A stretch of DNA of 64,000 nt. Origin: Chiua virens (Eukaryota > Basidiomycota > Agaricomycetes > Boletales > Boletaceae). Under the pieces are notes generated by a model that made no database searches, was not told the DNA's origin, and was given only the letters and a program-made list of their open reading frames with translations. The position numbers and the translations under genes were made by a program. Below are positions 1 through 10,877 of this stretch, in pieces; the stretch's first letter is position 1, and the number at the start of each line of letters is the position of its first letter. The DNA lies in contig JAHNUO010000009.1 of the NCBI GenBank assembly GCA_019787685.1, positions 1,674,001-1,738,000 of the forward strand, given 5' to 3'.

Positions 1-1287
1 GTCCGGCTTGAAACAATTAGAGCGATATTAGCGCTCGCCGTTGCTGAAGACTGGGAAATCCAGCAAATGGACGTAAAAGGGGCTTACCTAAATGGTAAAC
101 TCAAAGAAGAGATTTATATGAACCAGCCAGAAGGATTCAGTGACGGTACGGCTCGACTATGCCATTTATTAAAGACATTATACGGATTGAAACAATCCGG
201 TCGAGGGTGGAATGAGGAGCTTGATAACAAGCTCAGCGGCATAAATTTTGACCGCCTCTTATCAGATCCATGCGTCTATATCCGGCGTACTGGAAAGATT
301 ATCGAGATCATCACTGTATGGGTTGATGATCTATTACTTTTCTCCAATGATAAAAATCAGATGACTAAACTAAAACAAAATCTAAAAGGGCTATTCGATA
401 TCACCGATCTTGGTGAACCGAGCAAACTCGTTGGTCTAGAATTCACACGTGACCGAGAACGGGGAACGCTTACTATCAAACAAACCAATTATATTGAAAG
501 CGTTCTAGACAGGTATGGGATGCATGAAGCTAATCCCGTTTCTACCCCGCTCGATCCAAATCTGAAGCTCGAACCACGAGACGCAGCTACTAACCCATCA
601 CAATATTCCCAGGTCGATGGGAATTACGCCTCCTTAACGGGATCACTTATGTATGCCGCAATTGGTACACGTCCCGACATCGCATTCGCCGTAAATAAAC
701 TCTGCTCGTTCAATAACAATCCAGATCTTGCCCATTGGACCGCGGCGAAACGAGTCTTGCGCTACCTCAAGGGCACAAAAGATCTTGGAATAACATATGC
801 GCGCAATAACAAACAGAGCAGTTTCTACGGTTACGCGGATGCAAGCTTTGCCGCCAATAACGATTTAACTTCGACGAGCGGCAACATTTTTATTCTCAAT
901 GGAGGTGCCATCGCCTGGAGCTCAAAGAAGGAACCAACAGCTGCGCTTTCTACTGCCGAGGCCAAATTTACTGCAATGGCCAGAGCCGAGAAGGATGTGA
1001 TCTGGCTCAGAAATCTTTATTCCGAAATTGGTTTTGAGCCCGAAAACGCGACCATCCTCTACGGCGACAACAAATCCGCTATTGCCATTGCGACGAATGC
1101 CCAATTTCACAAACGGGCAAAGTATTTCGACCTACGGAACTTACATATGCGGAACACGATCAAAATTGGCTGGATAACCCTCGTATATTGTCCAACCAAT
1201 GATATGACCGCTGATGTACTCACAAAAGCCCTACCACGACAAAAACATTTACAGCACTCCAAAGCTCTCGGCCTCTGTGCGGCTTGA
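1..1287 (+). mobile_element. Ty1/copia retrotransposon polyprotein, 3' part (reverse transcriptase and RNase H)
   Basis: The reading frame is already open at base 1, so the element starts outside the window. The translation shows the copia reverse transcriptase: MDVKGAYLNG near the left edge, the catalytic VWVDDLLLFS block near base 320, and the YGLKQSGRGW segment. RNase H follows, with YADASFAANN, the STAEAKF block carrying its acidic residue, and YGDNKSAIAI. The frame ends at a TGA directly followed by a purine-rich tract (1288-1294), the usual plus-strand primer just inside a 3' LTR. No internal stop or frameshift is visible in this portion, so the copy may be young. Gag, protease and integrase are not in the window, so activity cannot be judged. 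Confidence 0.93.
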
Positions 1288-1294
1288 GGGGGAG

Positions 1295-1462
1295 TGTTGG
1301 ACTCGAAGTCCTTTGATTACGCCAAACAATAGCAAGCCTCACTTGGCCTGATGCCGACTGTAGCTACACGTCATCTGTCGATAGGAGACTCCTAATAGAT
1401 TCTTGCCTCTCGACTACCATCTCGTCTAACTAAGTTCCTCTCGCGCCTATCGTGCTGCAACA
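1295..1462 (+). repeat. Probable 3' LTR of the copia element
   Basis: The LTR begins at the end of the polypurine tract with TGTTG and I place its end at CAACA, which is the exact inverted complement, as expected for a retroelement terminus. That gives 168 bp, short for a copia LTR. The boundary is inferred from these termini only, because the 5' LTR and the matching target-site duplication lie outside the window. Confidence 0.6.
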
Positions 1463-3160
1463 AAGTAAATACGCTTATCATCATTGCTCCGTCCACTGAG
1501 CAATGCAATTTCATTGTCACGTACACTGATTAGCACAACAAGAGTTTTTCATTGTGACACTGAACATTGACAGACATTGACAAATTATTGTAATAAGGGA
1601 CATAACTACGAGGTATTGAGAAGTGCACTGATGCATCAGCACACACAAAGGTACATTGGGCTATCAGCGCACAGACGTAACAATGAAAAACCAGCACAGA
1701 GTGACAGGAATGAAAAGATGCGAATGTACGTGATGACAATGGGAGATAATTGCTATGGTTAATACCCAGCTTCCTCATCTCCTCTCTGCGCGAGTTGGCC
1801 GATTTCTGAGTCAGCTGTAAATGTAGCCATGCAAGAATCTACAGAACAATCAGCGATTCCCCATTGATTGCGCAACTTAACTCGTCCGACAACTGCCTTG
1901 ATGTTGTGCAAGTCCATAATTGATGATGGTCCCACCAGTGTCCCAGAAGTCCCCAGAGTCAAGACGAGTGAAGCCGATGGCCATACGAGGCCACCAAGCC
2001 GAGGACGAGTCAAGCTGCAAAGATAAGTGTCGAAGCGGTGAGAAGAACACACCTAAAGGTCACCAGAGCCTATTGGAAGACCATGGATGCACGACGAACC
2101 AATCCGAGTCCAATCCGAGGTCCTCAAGTCGAGTTGAAGGTCCAGGAGGCCAGGATGAGGTCCAAGTCGATCTGAGGACGATTGAAGTCGATTGGGACAC
2201 CCAGATCGATGGAGACGACGCCCAGGGCATACCAGAAGGTTCCCAGATCGACTGAACCGAGCGCTTCGTCGAGACGAAGGTGCATTGTCGAGGTAGAGGG
2301 CCAGGAGGCCACTTGGTCGAGGAGGACGAACTGAGAGCCGTCGAGGCCGATTTGGACCGCCACGGGGTTACCGAACGAGTCTAACATGATGGTATACGTC
2401 CAAGACGCAAGGAGAATGAGCGCTTCGTCGAAACGAAGGCGCAACGTCGAGATAGAGGGCCAGGAGACCCTAGAGATGATGAGGTTAAGTCGAGAACCGT
2501 CGAAGGTGCCGAAACGGACCGAAATGATGGCGACAGTGACGGAGACAAAGGGAGACGAGGCTGGAAGGATGGCGCAACGAGCAGCGCACGCTGCGACTCG
2601 ATACGAGTCGAAACGCGACAGCTAGCTGAGGAGAACGGTCAGTCTGAATGGAATAAAGACAAGACCATGGCGCACACACCTAGACCACCCAGACCACTTC
2701 CCAACCATCCCAGACGACCTATCCACCATCCAAACCCACCGCGTCGTCGAGGTCGACTCAAAACGCGAACTAGAAAAGTTAGTCGACACCGGACGAGCAA
2801 GATCGCTCACCACGTCATACAGTGGCTTCAAGGCCGTATCGGATACGTCAAACACGTCGTAAATAACCTACAGGAGATAGGTGAATGGTCAGTACATACC
2901 TGACAGCCACAGGATGCACCAGAGATCGAACGGACGAGATCACGCACATCAGCAGCCACTACGAGACGAGCCGTGACTTACTATATATGGACACCGCTCG
3001 AGCGTACTACCGGATGATGTTGCATTCACCGGACTCAAGTTGAAAGCTTTTGAGCTTAGTCTTTTGGTGTAATTTACTAGATTTTGATTGCTACCTACTA
3101 CGAGGCAAACACTGATAGACTATTGCCTTAGGCTTTCCATACGAAACAATATTAATGGTC
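1463..3160. other. Gene-poor, purine-rich stretch with imperfect internal repeats
   Basis: No recognisable coding region. The plus strand is rich in GA and CGA runs. A unit of about 50 bases near 2271-2320 (GCGCTTCGTCGAGACGAAGG then a GTCGAGGTAGAGGGCCAGGA block) recurs with substitutions near 2420-2470. A TATATAT box near 2984 and T-rich sequence after 3060 could be the remains of a retroelement LTR, but I could not define ends or a target duplication. Confidence 0.4.
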
Positions 3161-3880
3161 AATGAGATGTAATTTAGTGTGGTGTTGTGGCTTGTTTGGT
3201 TACATGAGGGCAAGTCGCGTCACCACTTGCCCCACCACTTGCTCTCGCTATGTCACTCGCGCCGTGTCACCCTCACTGTGTCGTGCCATCTCACCCTCGC
3301 CGTGTCGCCCTCGCCGTGTCGCCTTCAAGTGCCGCCCCGCCTTCAAGTAAGCCGTGGACTTGCACACACAGTCATCACCACCACTGACGGCGTGCGTCCA
3401 CCCACCGTATGCACGCACAATCACGATCGCCACCCACCACCACCACCACTGGCCCAGCGCCATCAATGACATGATGGCGACTACGACGGCGACAACAACA
3501 CCGTGAACATGGTTACACCCACACCACCATTGCCACCCAGAGGGCCCGATGATGACGATGACGCAGCAATATTGTTGATGGCCCAGTGCCATCAACGACA
3601 CCACCATGACAACGGCAATGACGACGAGCCACACCCACACCGCTGCCACCATCTTGAGGACGCGACGGCGACGACATGTGCAACCGCACGACAATGGCGA
3701 TGACGACGAGGCCACACCCGCACCGTCACCACCACCTTGAGGACACAACGACATGACGACGATGCCACCAACGCCGCCGCCAGAGGATTGTCAATGAAGC
3801 TGGCAAAGACAAGGATGGCCCGGATGAAGGTGAGTACGACGGGGATGGGGCGGTTGCGACACTCAAGCAGCTTACGAGAT
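3161..3880. repeat. Low-complexity CAC/GAC-rich simple-sequence region
   Basis: The stretch is dominated by CAC, CCA, GAC and GATGAC triplets. Longer imperfect duplications are visible: GGCCCAGCGCCATCAATGAC at 3452 recurs with changes near 3581, and a GCCACACCC-CACC-TTGAGGACRC unit near 3629 recurs near 3711. Open frames here on both strands (His/Pro/Thr-rich or Val/Trp-rich) are consequences of the triplet composition and are not called as genes. Confidence 0.6.
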
Positions 3881-4149
3881 GATGCTCAACAGTGCCGCCA
3901 TGGGAGAAACTCACCATCCCTACCAGGAAGACAACCAAGAATTGGAACAGCTCCTAAGGACGATCGCGTCAATCAACTTCAAATCCCAGGAGGAAAGCGT
4001 GTTTCCTGCGACACCCACGATGGCTGTGATAGCCACTCCTCAAGCTCACATGATCTCAACGACGCCAGTGACGCAGGAGCAAGGGGGCCCCAGGAGAAGT
4101 AAGCGTCACACACATCCTGGTGCCATGGAGCACACCTCTTCCTCCTAAC

Positions 4150-5759
4150 CACATTATATGCAACCATTCTCCTTTCTTTTTTATGTATCACCTTTCGTTT
4201 CACAGCGTTTTTGTGCATGTATCACTACTACGAATAAATCATTGCTGAGCGATCTTTTTGTGATATTTAAAAATGGATGCAATTGATGAAAACCACTGCG
4301 AAACCCTCTCATAACAAATGATGGTGACACTGATACCTGATTGCAAACCCCATTGATAACTGGCTGCCAGCAGCACGAACAGTTCACTGAGCACCTCACT
4401 TGTCGATCACGCAAGATCATGCTAAAAGACCATGCATGTCGACCATGATCGATCGTGGCCTTTTTGGCCAAATCAGTGTGTTCACTCAGCACTACTATTC
4501 ATTGCGTAGACACTGATAGCTACTGTAAACCTAGATGATATTCAGTGGTTTCCTCCATGGCATCCAGTGTAAACCCTTCCCACAGTGGTGAGGCGACAAG
4601 GTAGTAGCCACTGGCAAATGATGGAGAAATCGATGATCGATGAGCCATGGCACAATGGTTTGCACAAATACAAACAAAGTTCTCTTCATAACACTGCCGC
4701 CAGGGTTGATGGTCACGGCGAGGCCCTGATAATCATATGAGAGTTGACACGTACATAGACCGGACCCATTGGAAGCTGGAGCTGGCTGGTTGTTTAACAG
4801 GTTCGATCACCCATTGACAGGCCACGTGGCGCTTGGGTCAAAAGAGGTCCAAGTTGCGCCTTGTACTGGAGATCCTGGTAGGTTCGAAAAGATCTTGTGT
4901 GCTTGATCTACTGTCTCCTAATCAAGAAAGCGTTTTCTTTGGCTCCGACAGTGTTGCAGGCTTTTTGCTCTATACTGTCGTGGCAATTCCCCCAAGTCAT
5001 TCGCCATCACGTACGAGCCACGTGCGCCCCTTTCTTACCCCGGGCCGCCTTCAAATCGTGCCAGTGGGCCGTAATCGTTTCAGACTTGCCGAGGGAAGTT
5101 TGAAGTACATCGAATGGATGGGTGCCACATCAGAGTGTCGCGATAGAGCTGCGACTTTATGTAACTATAACAGTAAGGAGGGGGTCATTCAGGGTATACA
5201 GTGTCCACATGCACCGATCATCTTGTCTATTCTCGGGTAGGAGCCTGGTCCAAAGTTACCAAACATTTCAAGCTAAGCTGTCAAGCTTGTCAAGTCTGAA
5301 TTTCAGTCCTGTTTGAGTTTGAGTGGGCCAATTCAAACTCAGCACTGTCACGGTGCAGGCTCATATAGCTATAGTATGTATGCATGTACGGTCGCCGTCC
5401 GCCGAATGACGGCGATGGATCAATGGATCACTACACGGCACATTGGGTCAGTGGAGGAGGTCGGAAAGTCTTGTATACGGCTCATTTGGGGTTGATGAAG
5501 CCAGGAATACTTTGTTGGTACAGGGCAAGGCCAAGATCCTTCTCGAATCCTCCTGCCGCCAGGGCCAGGGACACCGTGTCGACGTACCTGGTATTATATT
5601 TTTAATCCATATATCCATATTCCAATTTGTACAAGAAAGTAGGTATGTCTCTGAATCCGCTCCGCAAGCCTGCGCTCATTCCGCCGTTACTTAAACAACA
5701 CCGACAATCTGGGATCGACCTCTAGATCAACAGCATGTGAGCATGATCGGGTGTCTCGA
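4150..5759. other. Intergenic region, no gene recognised
   Basis: Several short open frames exist on both strands but none has a recognisable domain or a plausible exon chain. It precedes the 3' end of the minus-strand zinc transporter gene. Confidence 0.5.
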
Positions 5760-7133
5760 TTATGCCCAATAGCCTAGCAACGCCATAACGCCAGTGCCGA
5801 ATAACATGCAACACAATGCATACGCAAGTTTCCCGAGAGAAGCATTGTTCATCTCTTTATTAAACAGAAATTCATGCGCCATCAACTACAGCATCGAGGT
5901 GAACCCATGTCTGAAAAACAGAAACGGAACGCGCCTACCTCTACCAGACCCGTGTACAGAAGAATGCCAGCGCTCAATGAATCCATGACGCCGCTGACAA
6001 TGGACGCGGTGGTGCTGTCGGGATTGTACGTCGTACGGATCCCAAGCCCAATTGCAATCCCAATCGGCGTCGTGATGGCATACAACAGGGCTGCGAAGAA
6101 AGGGATAGAGTTGTACTGTGGTGGCAATCGCATGAACGCCAATCGCGACCCGACACCGAGACCTTCGAATGTTTCTTGGGACAAAAATGTTGCTTATCAC
6201 CTCCGATCGTGACATTGAGGAATCACTCACGATGAAAGATGATGACAACGAAGAGCACTATAAAATCCGAAGACACGGCCAGCGTCAATCCGATGAGCAG
6301 ACTAAGTTATGGTCGTTAGTTTCGTTTCCTCGTACAAAGGAGTGTGGTGACCTATGCAACAAAACACCAAACTCCAAGATAAATACACCGATGATTTGCG
6401 CAGCCGCGGAGTCGTCGAAATGATTTGTTGGGGATGTCTCAAGTGTAGCCATAGATTTCTGTTCTTCAAATGCGCCCTCTGGACCGTGAGCTGCGTGGGA
6501 ACCAACACCGTGCCCATGAGCATCTTTGAGAGCGGCTAAGGATCGCATTCCTTGATAACGAATTTGCAAACGTACCATGTTGAATTCCGAGTGCAGCAAG
6601 TTTTGCGGTTCCCACACGGAAAGCGATGATCTCTACGATAAAGATTCCATAGAGACTGAGCATCGCGAGGGCCAAAGGATACGGCTGTAGCAACGTCTTA
6701 GATTTACTAGGATGATGGGTGAATATCTTTGGACGCACGTATGCCTGCCATGCAGCCGACAAGCATGGCGACGTTAGCTCACTGATAGCAGGGCTCAATA
6801 GATGAATGAAGGCAGTGGCGACCTGTAAAGAAGATCAGAAGGTCCAGTTAAGCTATGATTCTTTAATCAAAGAACCTACAATAACGCCGGACCCAAAATA
6901 TTTAGCAAATCTGCAAATAAAATAGTAAGCACTACAATTTATGGAAGGAAGGGACGAAAGACGGACTCGAATACGGCGGTCGGTACCTTCAGCCACTTGG
7001 TTCTCTTGGCAAATACAGGAAAAAACGTGCCGCAGGTGGAAGTGGCGAGGATCACAAAGACTGAGGCTATCCGCAGACTGGTATAGTTATCCGCACCACC
7101 ACCGCTACCACAGTTCGGAGTCGTGGAGGACAT
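5760..7133 (-). CDS. ZIP-family zinc/iron transporter, seven exons
   Basis: Plasma- or organelle-membrane divalent metal (Zn2+/Fe2+) permease of the Zrt/Irt-like family. I reconstructed exons (minus strand) 7133-6967, 6910-6880, 6822-6576, 6535-6352, 6301-6231, 6174-5939 and 5885-5760. They sum to 1,062 nt, frame-consistent, 353 aa plus stop. Visible family blocks: N-terminal MSSTTPNCGSGGGAD; FAKYFGSGVI then ATAFIHLLSPA (TM2); YGIFIVEIIAFRVGTAKLA (TM3); a His-rich cytosolic loop DAHGHGVGSHAAHG; FHQTFEGLGVGSRLA (TM5 metal-site His/Glu); TTASIVSGVMDSLSAG; and GTGVMALLGYWA at the C-terminus. An in-frame ATG lies 12 bases upstream (7145), but the MSSTTP start matches family N-termini as I know them. 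Most splice sites are canonical GT...AG; the first donor is the weak GTCCGT. It appears intact. Confidence 0.92.
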
Positions 7134-7145
7134 TATTATTTTCAC

Positions 7146-8700
7146 CGGAAAATCGATGGAGGTGGAATGCTGAGCGACTGGAACAAACTGCGATCCGAGC
7201 TAGTACTTAAAAGCCATGGATTTACTGAACCATCGATCATGTGTGGGAGACCAACTGTGAGGGTCCTCGCTCGACAACCACGGCCCGCGCCTCACGCCAC
7301 TACCCTCGCGGTCATGGGACCCTGATGCACGGGGGCGGATACTTGACAAGGGGTTGATACGTCCGGAAAAGAGAAATGATGCTTATATATAGCGATAGTG
7401 GTAAACATCAGAACCTACTGAGTAAGCCATGACTGGCGCGCTGCTTTTTCCATGCTCATCGGTGTCTGTAAACTTTATCTGTGAGAGAAAATGTGAAGAG
7501 GGTTGGGCAAAGACGTGTGGGGCGTAAAAGGTCGACTTCATCACGTTTCTTCGACTCCGAACAGCGGAACAATTGACGGAAGTGCGGGAAAGCGAACTCA
7601 AATCAATACTGCCGTACTCGAGAATGATCTACCGCCGCAGTCACGGTGGTCGTCTCACAACGGCATGTGCAATATTTAGGGTGGACCTAAATGTCAGCCC
7701 CGACGTGAATCCTGAGTATAATATTTAGTTTACCGTTCAGGCGTAGACAAAACTTCAAGTTGGTTTTGAAGTTTGGACTACTGACAAACGTGAAAATAAA
7801 CTCCAAGTTTGGGATATGTCTAAATATGTAGACCCATCCCAAACTTGAAGTTTATTACTCGGTATTCACGTTTGGACCTATCCTGAACTTAGAGTTTATT
7901 ATTCACATTTGTAACTGGTTCAAGTTTCAAGTTAAGGACGCATACTAAATGTTCGCCCAAACTTGATATTCGTGATTCACGTCAGGTCGTATTACATAAG
8001 TAATTACGACATCTAATAAGACGACCATCGTACACATATAAACACTCATCTGCGATGGTTCGACGAACACCCGCGTAATCTGCGTATCAACAGCGTACTA
8101 GATCAAGCCGTGATTAAGGATGATATCCCCATAGAAGGCGACTTAGCTGGGGGAGACGGTCGCTGTCGTCGACCTGGAGGTGTGAAATATGAACAGTCAT
8201 GATCGTAAATAAAGGTGTTGACCTACTCATTGAGATGCGTTGATGGTAGAGTCCAGACATCCCCTCATCTGATCGAAATGCCATCATCCCAATCCCTCGT
8301 TCGGGTCGTGTCGAGTCATCGTATCCATATCAAGCGGATTCAATCGAAGCCATTGGAGGAGTCCTTTGTGCTTCCGCTACACGTTTTTGTATGTCTGCCG
8401 TCTATGTCTTCCTCTATCCACCTCTTGGTTTAATACCCCTTCAATCTGATAAAACGATTCCCTTTGCACCGGATGCTGATGCAAACTGCTGCCGCACGCG
8501 CTGGGAATACAGACTGCACAGCCACAGCACAATGATGCAGTGCACACTCTTGGTCCTCTCGCGATGCGACGTACCTCTGTATATTATCATGTGAAGCAAT
8601 CGTATCATTTTCCAGCAGCAGGCGAACTCGGTGAGATCGTCTGAGTCCCGTTGAACCCATCCCTCTAGTGAACTTGCACTCCGTGGCTGCCGACTGGAAG
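7146..8700. other. Intergenic region containing an imperfect palindrome cluster
   Basis: No gene recognised. It probably holds the promoter of the minus-strand ZIP gene. The stretch 7680-7990 carries repeats of the word AACTTCAAGTT / CCCAAACTTGAAG in both orientations (described separately). Confidence 0.5.
7783..7877. repeat. Imperfect inverted repeat, arms of about 40 bases
   Basis: The left arm (ACAAACGTGAAAATAAACTC then CAAGTTTGGGATATGTCTA) and the right arm (TAGACCCATCCCAAACTTGA then AGTTTATTACTCGGTATTCACGTTTGG) are near-complementary around a short AT-rich centre at about 7822-7829. Further scattered pieces of the arm sequence occur at 7725-7780 and 7880-7980. It resembles a miniature inverted-repeat element remnant, but no target duplication was identified. 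Confidence 0.55.
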
Positions 8701-8749
8701 AGGTATTGTGAGCGATGGACTAGTAGTCGACTCCAGTCCTGGTGGGCTG

Positions 8750-10190
8750 ACTGGACCATTCTTGTTCACCACTCGGCCGGAAAGCGACATCCTTGATGAA
8801 CTGCCGTCAGACCCACGCCTAGTTCGTAGGAAGAAGCGAAGGTTAGTTGGGAACGAGGACCAGTGCAGAGGGCTGGTAATAAGCCACACTCGTCAAGCGC
8901 GTGGATCACGATGACCAAAGGTCCGACGGGGTGGTGTCCTTGCTAGGTTCGATGATCTGCCGCTCGAGTTGCTCCATAGGCACCTCGACATGCAGAGCGA
9001 TCGATCTGCTTCAACGACCTTGCATAGTGCGAATTCCTACTGACGATCGTGATCGACGAGAGCCCGACCAATAGTGCTGAATAGATTGTTTGGACTCCGG
9101 CTCACGACCTCAGCCCTTGCGAAACAGTATGACGAGCTTAGTTTCTCCTGCTTGTCGTACCATCGCGCGATGGAATGAGCCACCGCAGACTTTCCCGAGG
9201 CAGCGACGCCAGTCAGAAGATAGACTCGCGGGGTATCTTCTGCGGGATTATCGAGGATCTCAGGGTTTTCGCGCAGTATTGATTCGCGAATCCCTGGCAG
9301 GCAACCCTTCATCTGGTCGTGCCTTGCACCGTCCGCATATGGCAAGTCTTTCCAATTTTCTCAGCTGATTTTTAGTCATGAGCGTCTGATTAGGATCCAA
9401 AAATACCAGACGTACCTGTATCCTCGATTACGTCTTGCATACAACCGACGATTACCCTGTTTGGAGTGTAACCCTCACAAGAACGCATCTCTGAGCTCGT
9501 ACAACTTGCTCTGGTAATCCGAGATCTTGTGTCGTCATCCGAGAAGGTGGATGTCACTATCCGAGTTACTGCATAAGAGGTGAGTGAGAGACACCATGGG
9601 ACGGTGAGAACCCTTACTCAAGTCTTTGAGCTCGGCATAGTCGCGAATGAAATTCGAGCATTCCATCACCTGTTGGATGAGGAGCGTAAGAGCTCAACGT
9701 ATTCCTTGATCGTCTTCAACGGATTGGCGTCGTGGACGAATGCAAAGACGTTGCTCATAGTGCCCGTTAGGTGAATAAGTTAAATTTCGTGATTTTTTTT
9801 GGTTTGGAAGAACCTGAAAAGCATCCCAATGATCAGTAAAAGCATAGTAGTCCTATAACGGGCAGACCAAACCTGACTTACAGATGACACAACGTACCAA
9901 GCAAGTGACGCGTAAGGATGAATCTACGTAGCACTCGGACCGTGAGTACACAGCAACACCAGGCAATATATGTATACCTCTGCGATACCGGCGACGATCT
10001 TGTTGAAGAGCTCGATTCTCTTCAGCAGAACTTCCCACGTGTTCTCGGATTTTTGTACGCTGCCTACGACCTGTGTGATTGTATCGACTGTCGAAGTCGC
10101 GTAGTCCACCACAGTAAGTGCGGGACGCATCGCGTCAGCTGCTTGGGTGGCCTTTCCTACGTCATAGTCAACTTGACGCTCCCCTGACGG
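8750..10190 (-). pseudogene. Degenerate NACHT-domain NLR-like gene
   Basis: On the minus strand an N-terminal segment (DVGKATQAADAMRPALTVVD, about 10170-9975) is followed by a helical segment FAFVHDANPLKTIKEYVELL at about 9745-9690. A one-base deletion then shifts frame before LLIQQVMECSNFIRDYAELK. Next comes LPYADGA-type sequence (MPYADGARHDQMKGCLPGIR) and the NACHT P-loop LTGVAASGKSAVAHSIARWY near 9230-9170. An in-frame stop at 9037 follows DHDRQ. The homologous frame resumes as EFALCKVVEADRSLC, EQLERQIIEPSKD and a Walker-B-like PLVIVIHALDECG (about 8915-8880) in which the first Asp of the usual IDALDE is His. Shifts and stops indicate decay. In fungi such NLRs are linked to non-self recognition; that is family knowledge only. 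Confidence 0.72.
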
Positions 10191-10315
10191 GCGGCTGCTT
10201 TCAATATAAATCTGAGTGTGAATTTGGCTCCGAAGAATTAGCCGCCATCATGCCAATGGGTCCTTGTGGAGAAGTCCGACTCGGAACACTGTAGAGTAGA
10301 ATGTGCAGTGAGGGT

Positions 10316-10510
10316 TTATCGTACCCGTTGCCGTTCACTTTCGTCATTACACCTCCAAACGTAGAAATGAGACTTCAATAAGTTCGTCTCGTTTACGTGG
10401 AAAGCAATGTTTCTGGTAACCTCTGCGCGGAAGTCGTCCGTTACCGTGTGCGATGGTGCGCCAAGCGGGATATCGGAGCTTGAATTGTGCAGAATCCCTG
10501 AGTCTGTCAA
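10316..10510 (-). pseudogene. Possible C2-like N-terminal remnant of the NLR relic
   Basis: A short minus-strand frame reads ILHNSSSDIPLGAPSHTVTD, which resembles the HxSxxSDxxLG strand of the C2 domain that often precedes NACHT in Agaricomycete NLRs. It is in the right place and orientation, upstream of the NACHT relic, but no complete C2 fold is visible. It could be an exon of the same decayed gene or a chance match. Confidence 0.3.
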
Positions 10511-10816
10511 AGAAACTCAGATACTAGTAGTAGCCCTAATAGTGATCCTGTTGTACATACGTACTAGTACTTACTTACTAGTTCGAATTGCTTGGAAGGT
10601 TACAAGCATCGATTGAAATGATCCATCAAGGTACGTCACAAATCTGCAGCTCACACTCTGAAATTTGAATCCGATTCGGCTGCAAATGTACCAACCTTGT
10701 CGTATAACTTGCGGTCAGGGGACCTCTCAAGCCGAGAGTATACAGTGATGGCCGAGCCGTACGAATTCATTTACTGCTCGTGAACTCGAAATTCGGGATT
10801 AATGCGGTGGTTGGTC

Positions 10817-10826
10817 CCAAATTTGG
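10817..10826. promoter_or_regulatory. Palindromic CCAAATTTGG box, copy 1
   Basis: A perfect 10-bp palindrome fitting the CC(A/T)6GG consensus (CArG-like, recognised by MADS-box factors in eukaryotes) lies 52 bases before the start codon of array copy 1. The same box in the same local context precedes copies 2 and 3. Regulatory function is inferred from conservation. Confidence 0.45.
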
Positions 10827-10877
10827 TTGATCCTGCACGTAAGTTCATCTCTGCCTCATGTTTGCAGCTCGCTCACC

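Noticed and set aside
2900..3110. Possible LTR (TGACAGCC...GGCAAACA with TATATAT box)
   Set aside because: No matching target duplication and no second copy in the window; ends are arbitrary.
3179..3754. Open frames on both strands in the CAC-rich region
   Set aside because: Composition (His/Pro/Thr or Val/Trp/Gly runs) follows directly from triplet repeats; no domain or exon structure.
4790..4820. GGTTCGATCACC resembling a tRNA T-arm
   Set aside because: Upstream sequence cannot form acceptor, D and anticodon stems; no tRNA called. I found no other tRNA, rRNA or CRISPR array.
4833..5240. 135-aa plus-strand open frame
   Set aside because: No recognised domain, no splice partners and atypical composition; not supported as a gene.
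8708..8914. Plus-strand frame containing FTTRPESDI, like the NACHT TSRPESDI motif
   Set aside because: All other NACHT evidence, including Walker B, is on the minus strand. The plus-strand frame has no neighbouring homology, so the match is taken as chance on the opposite strand.
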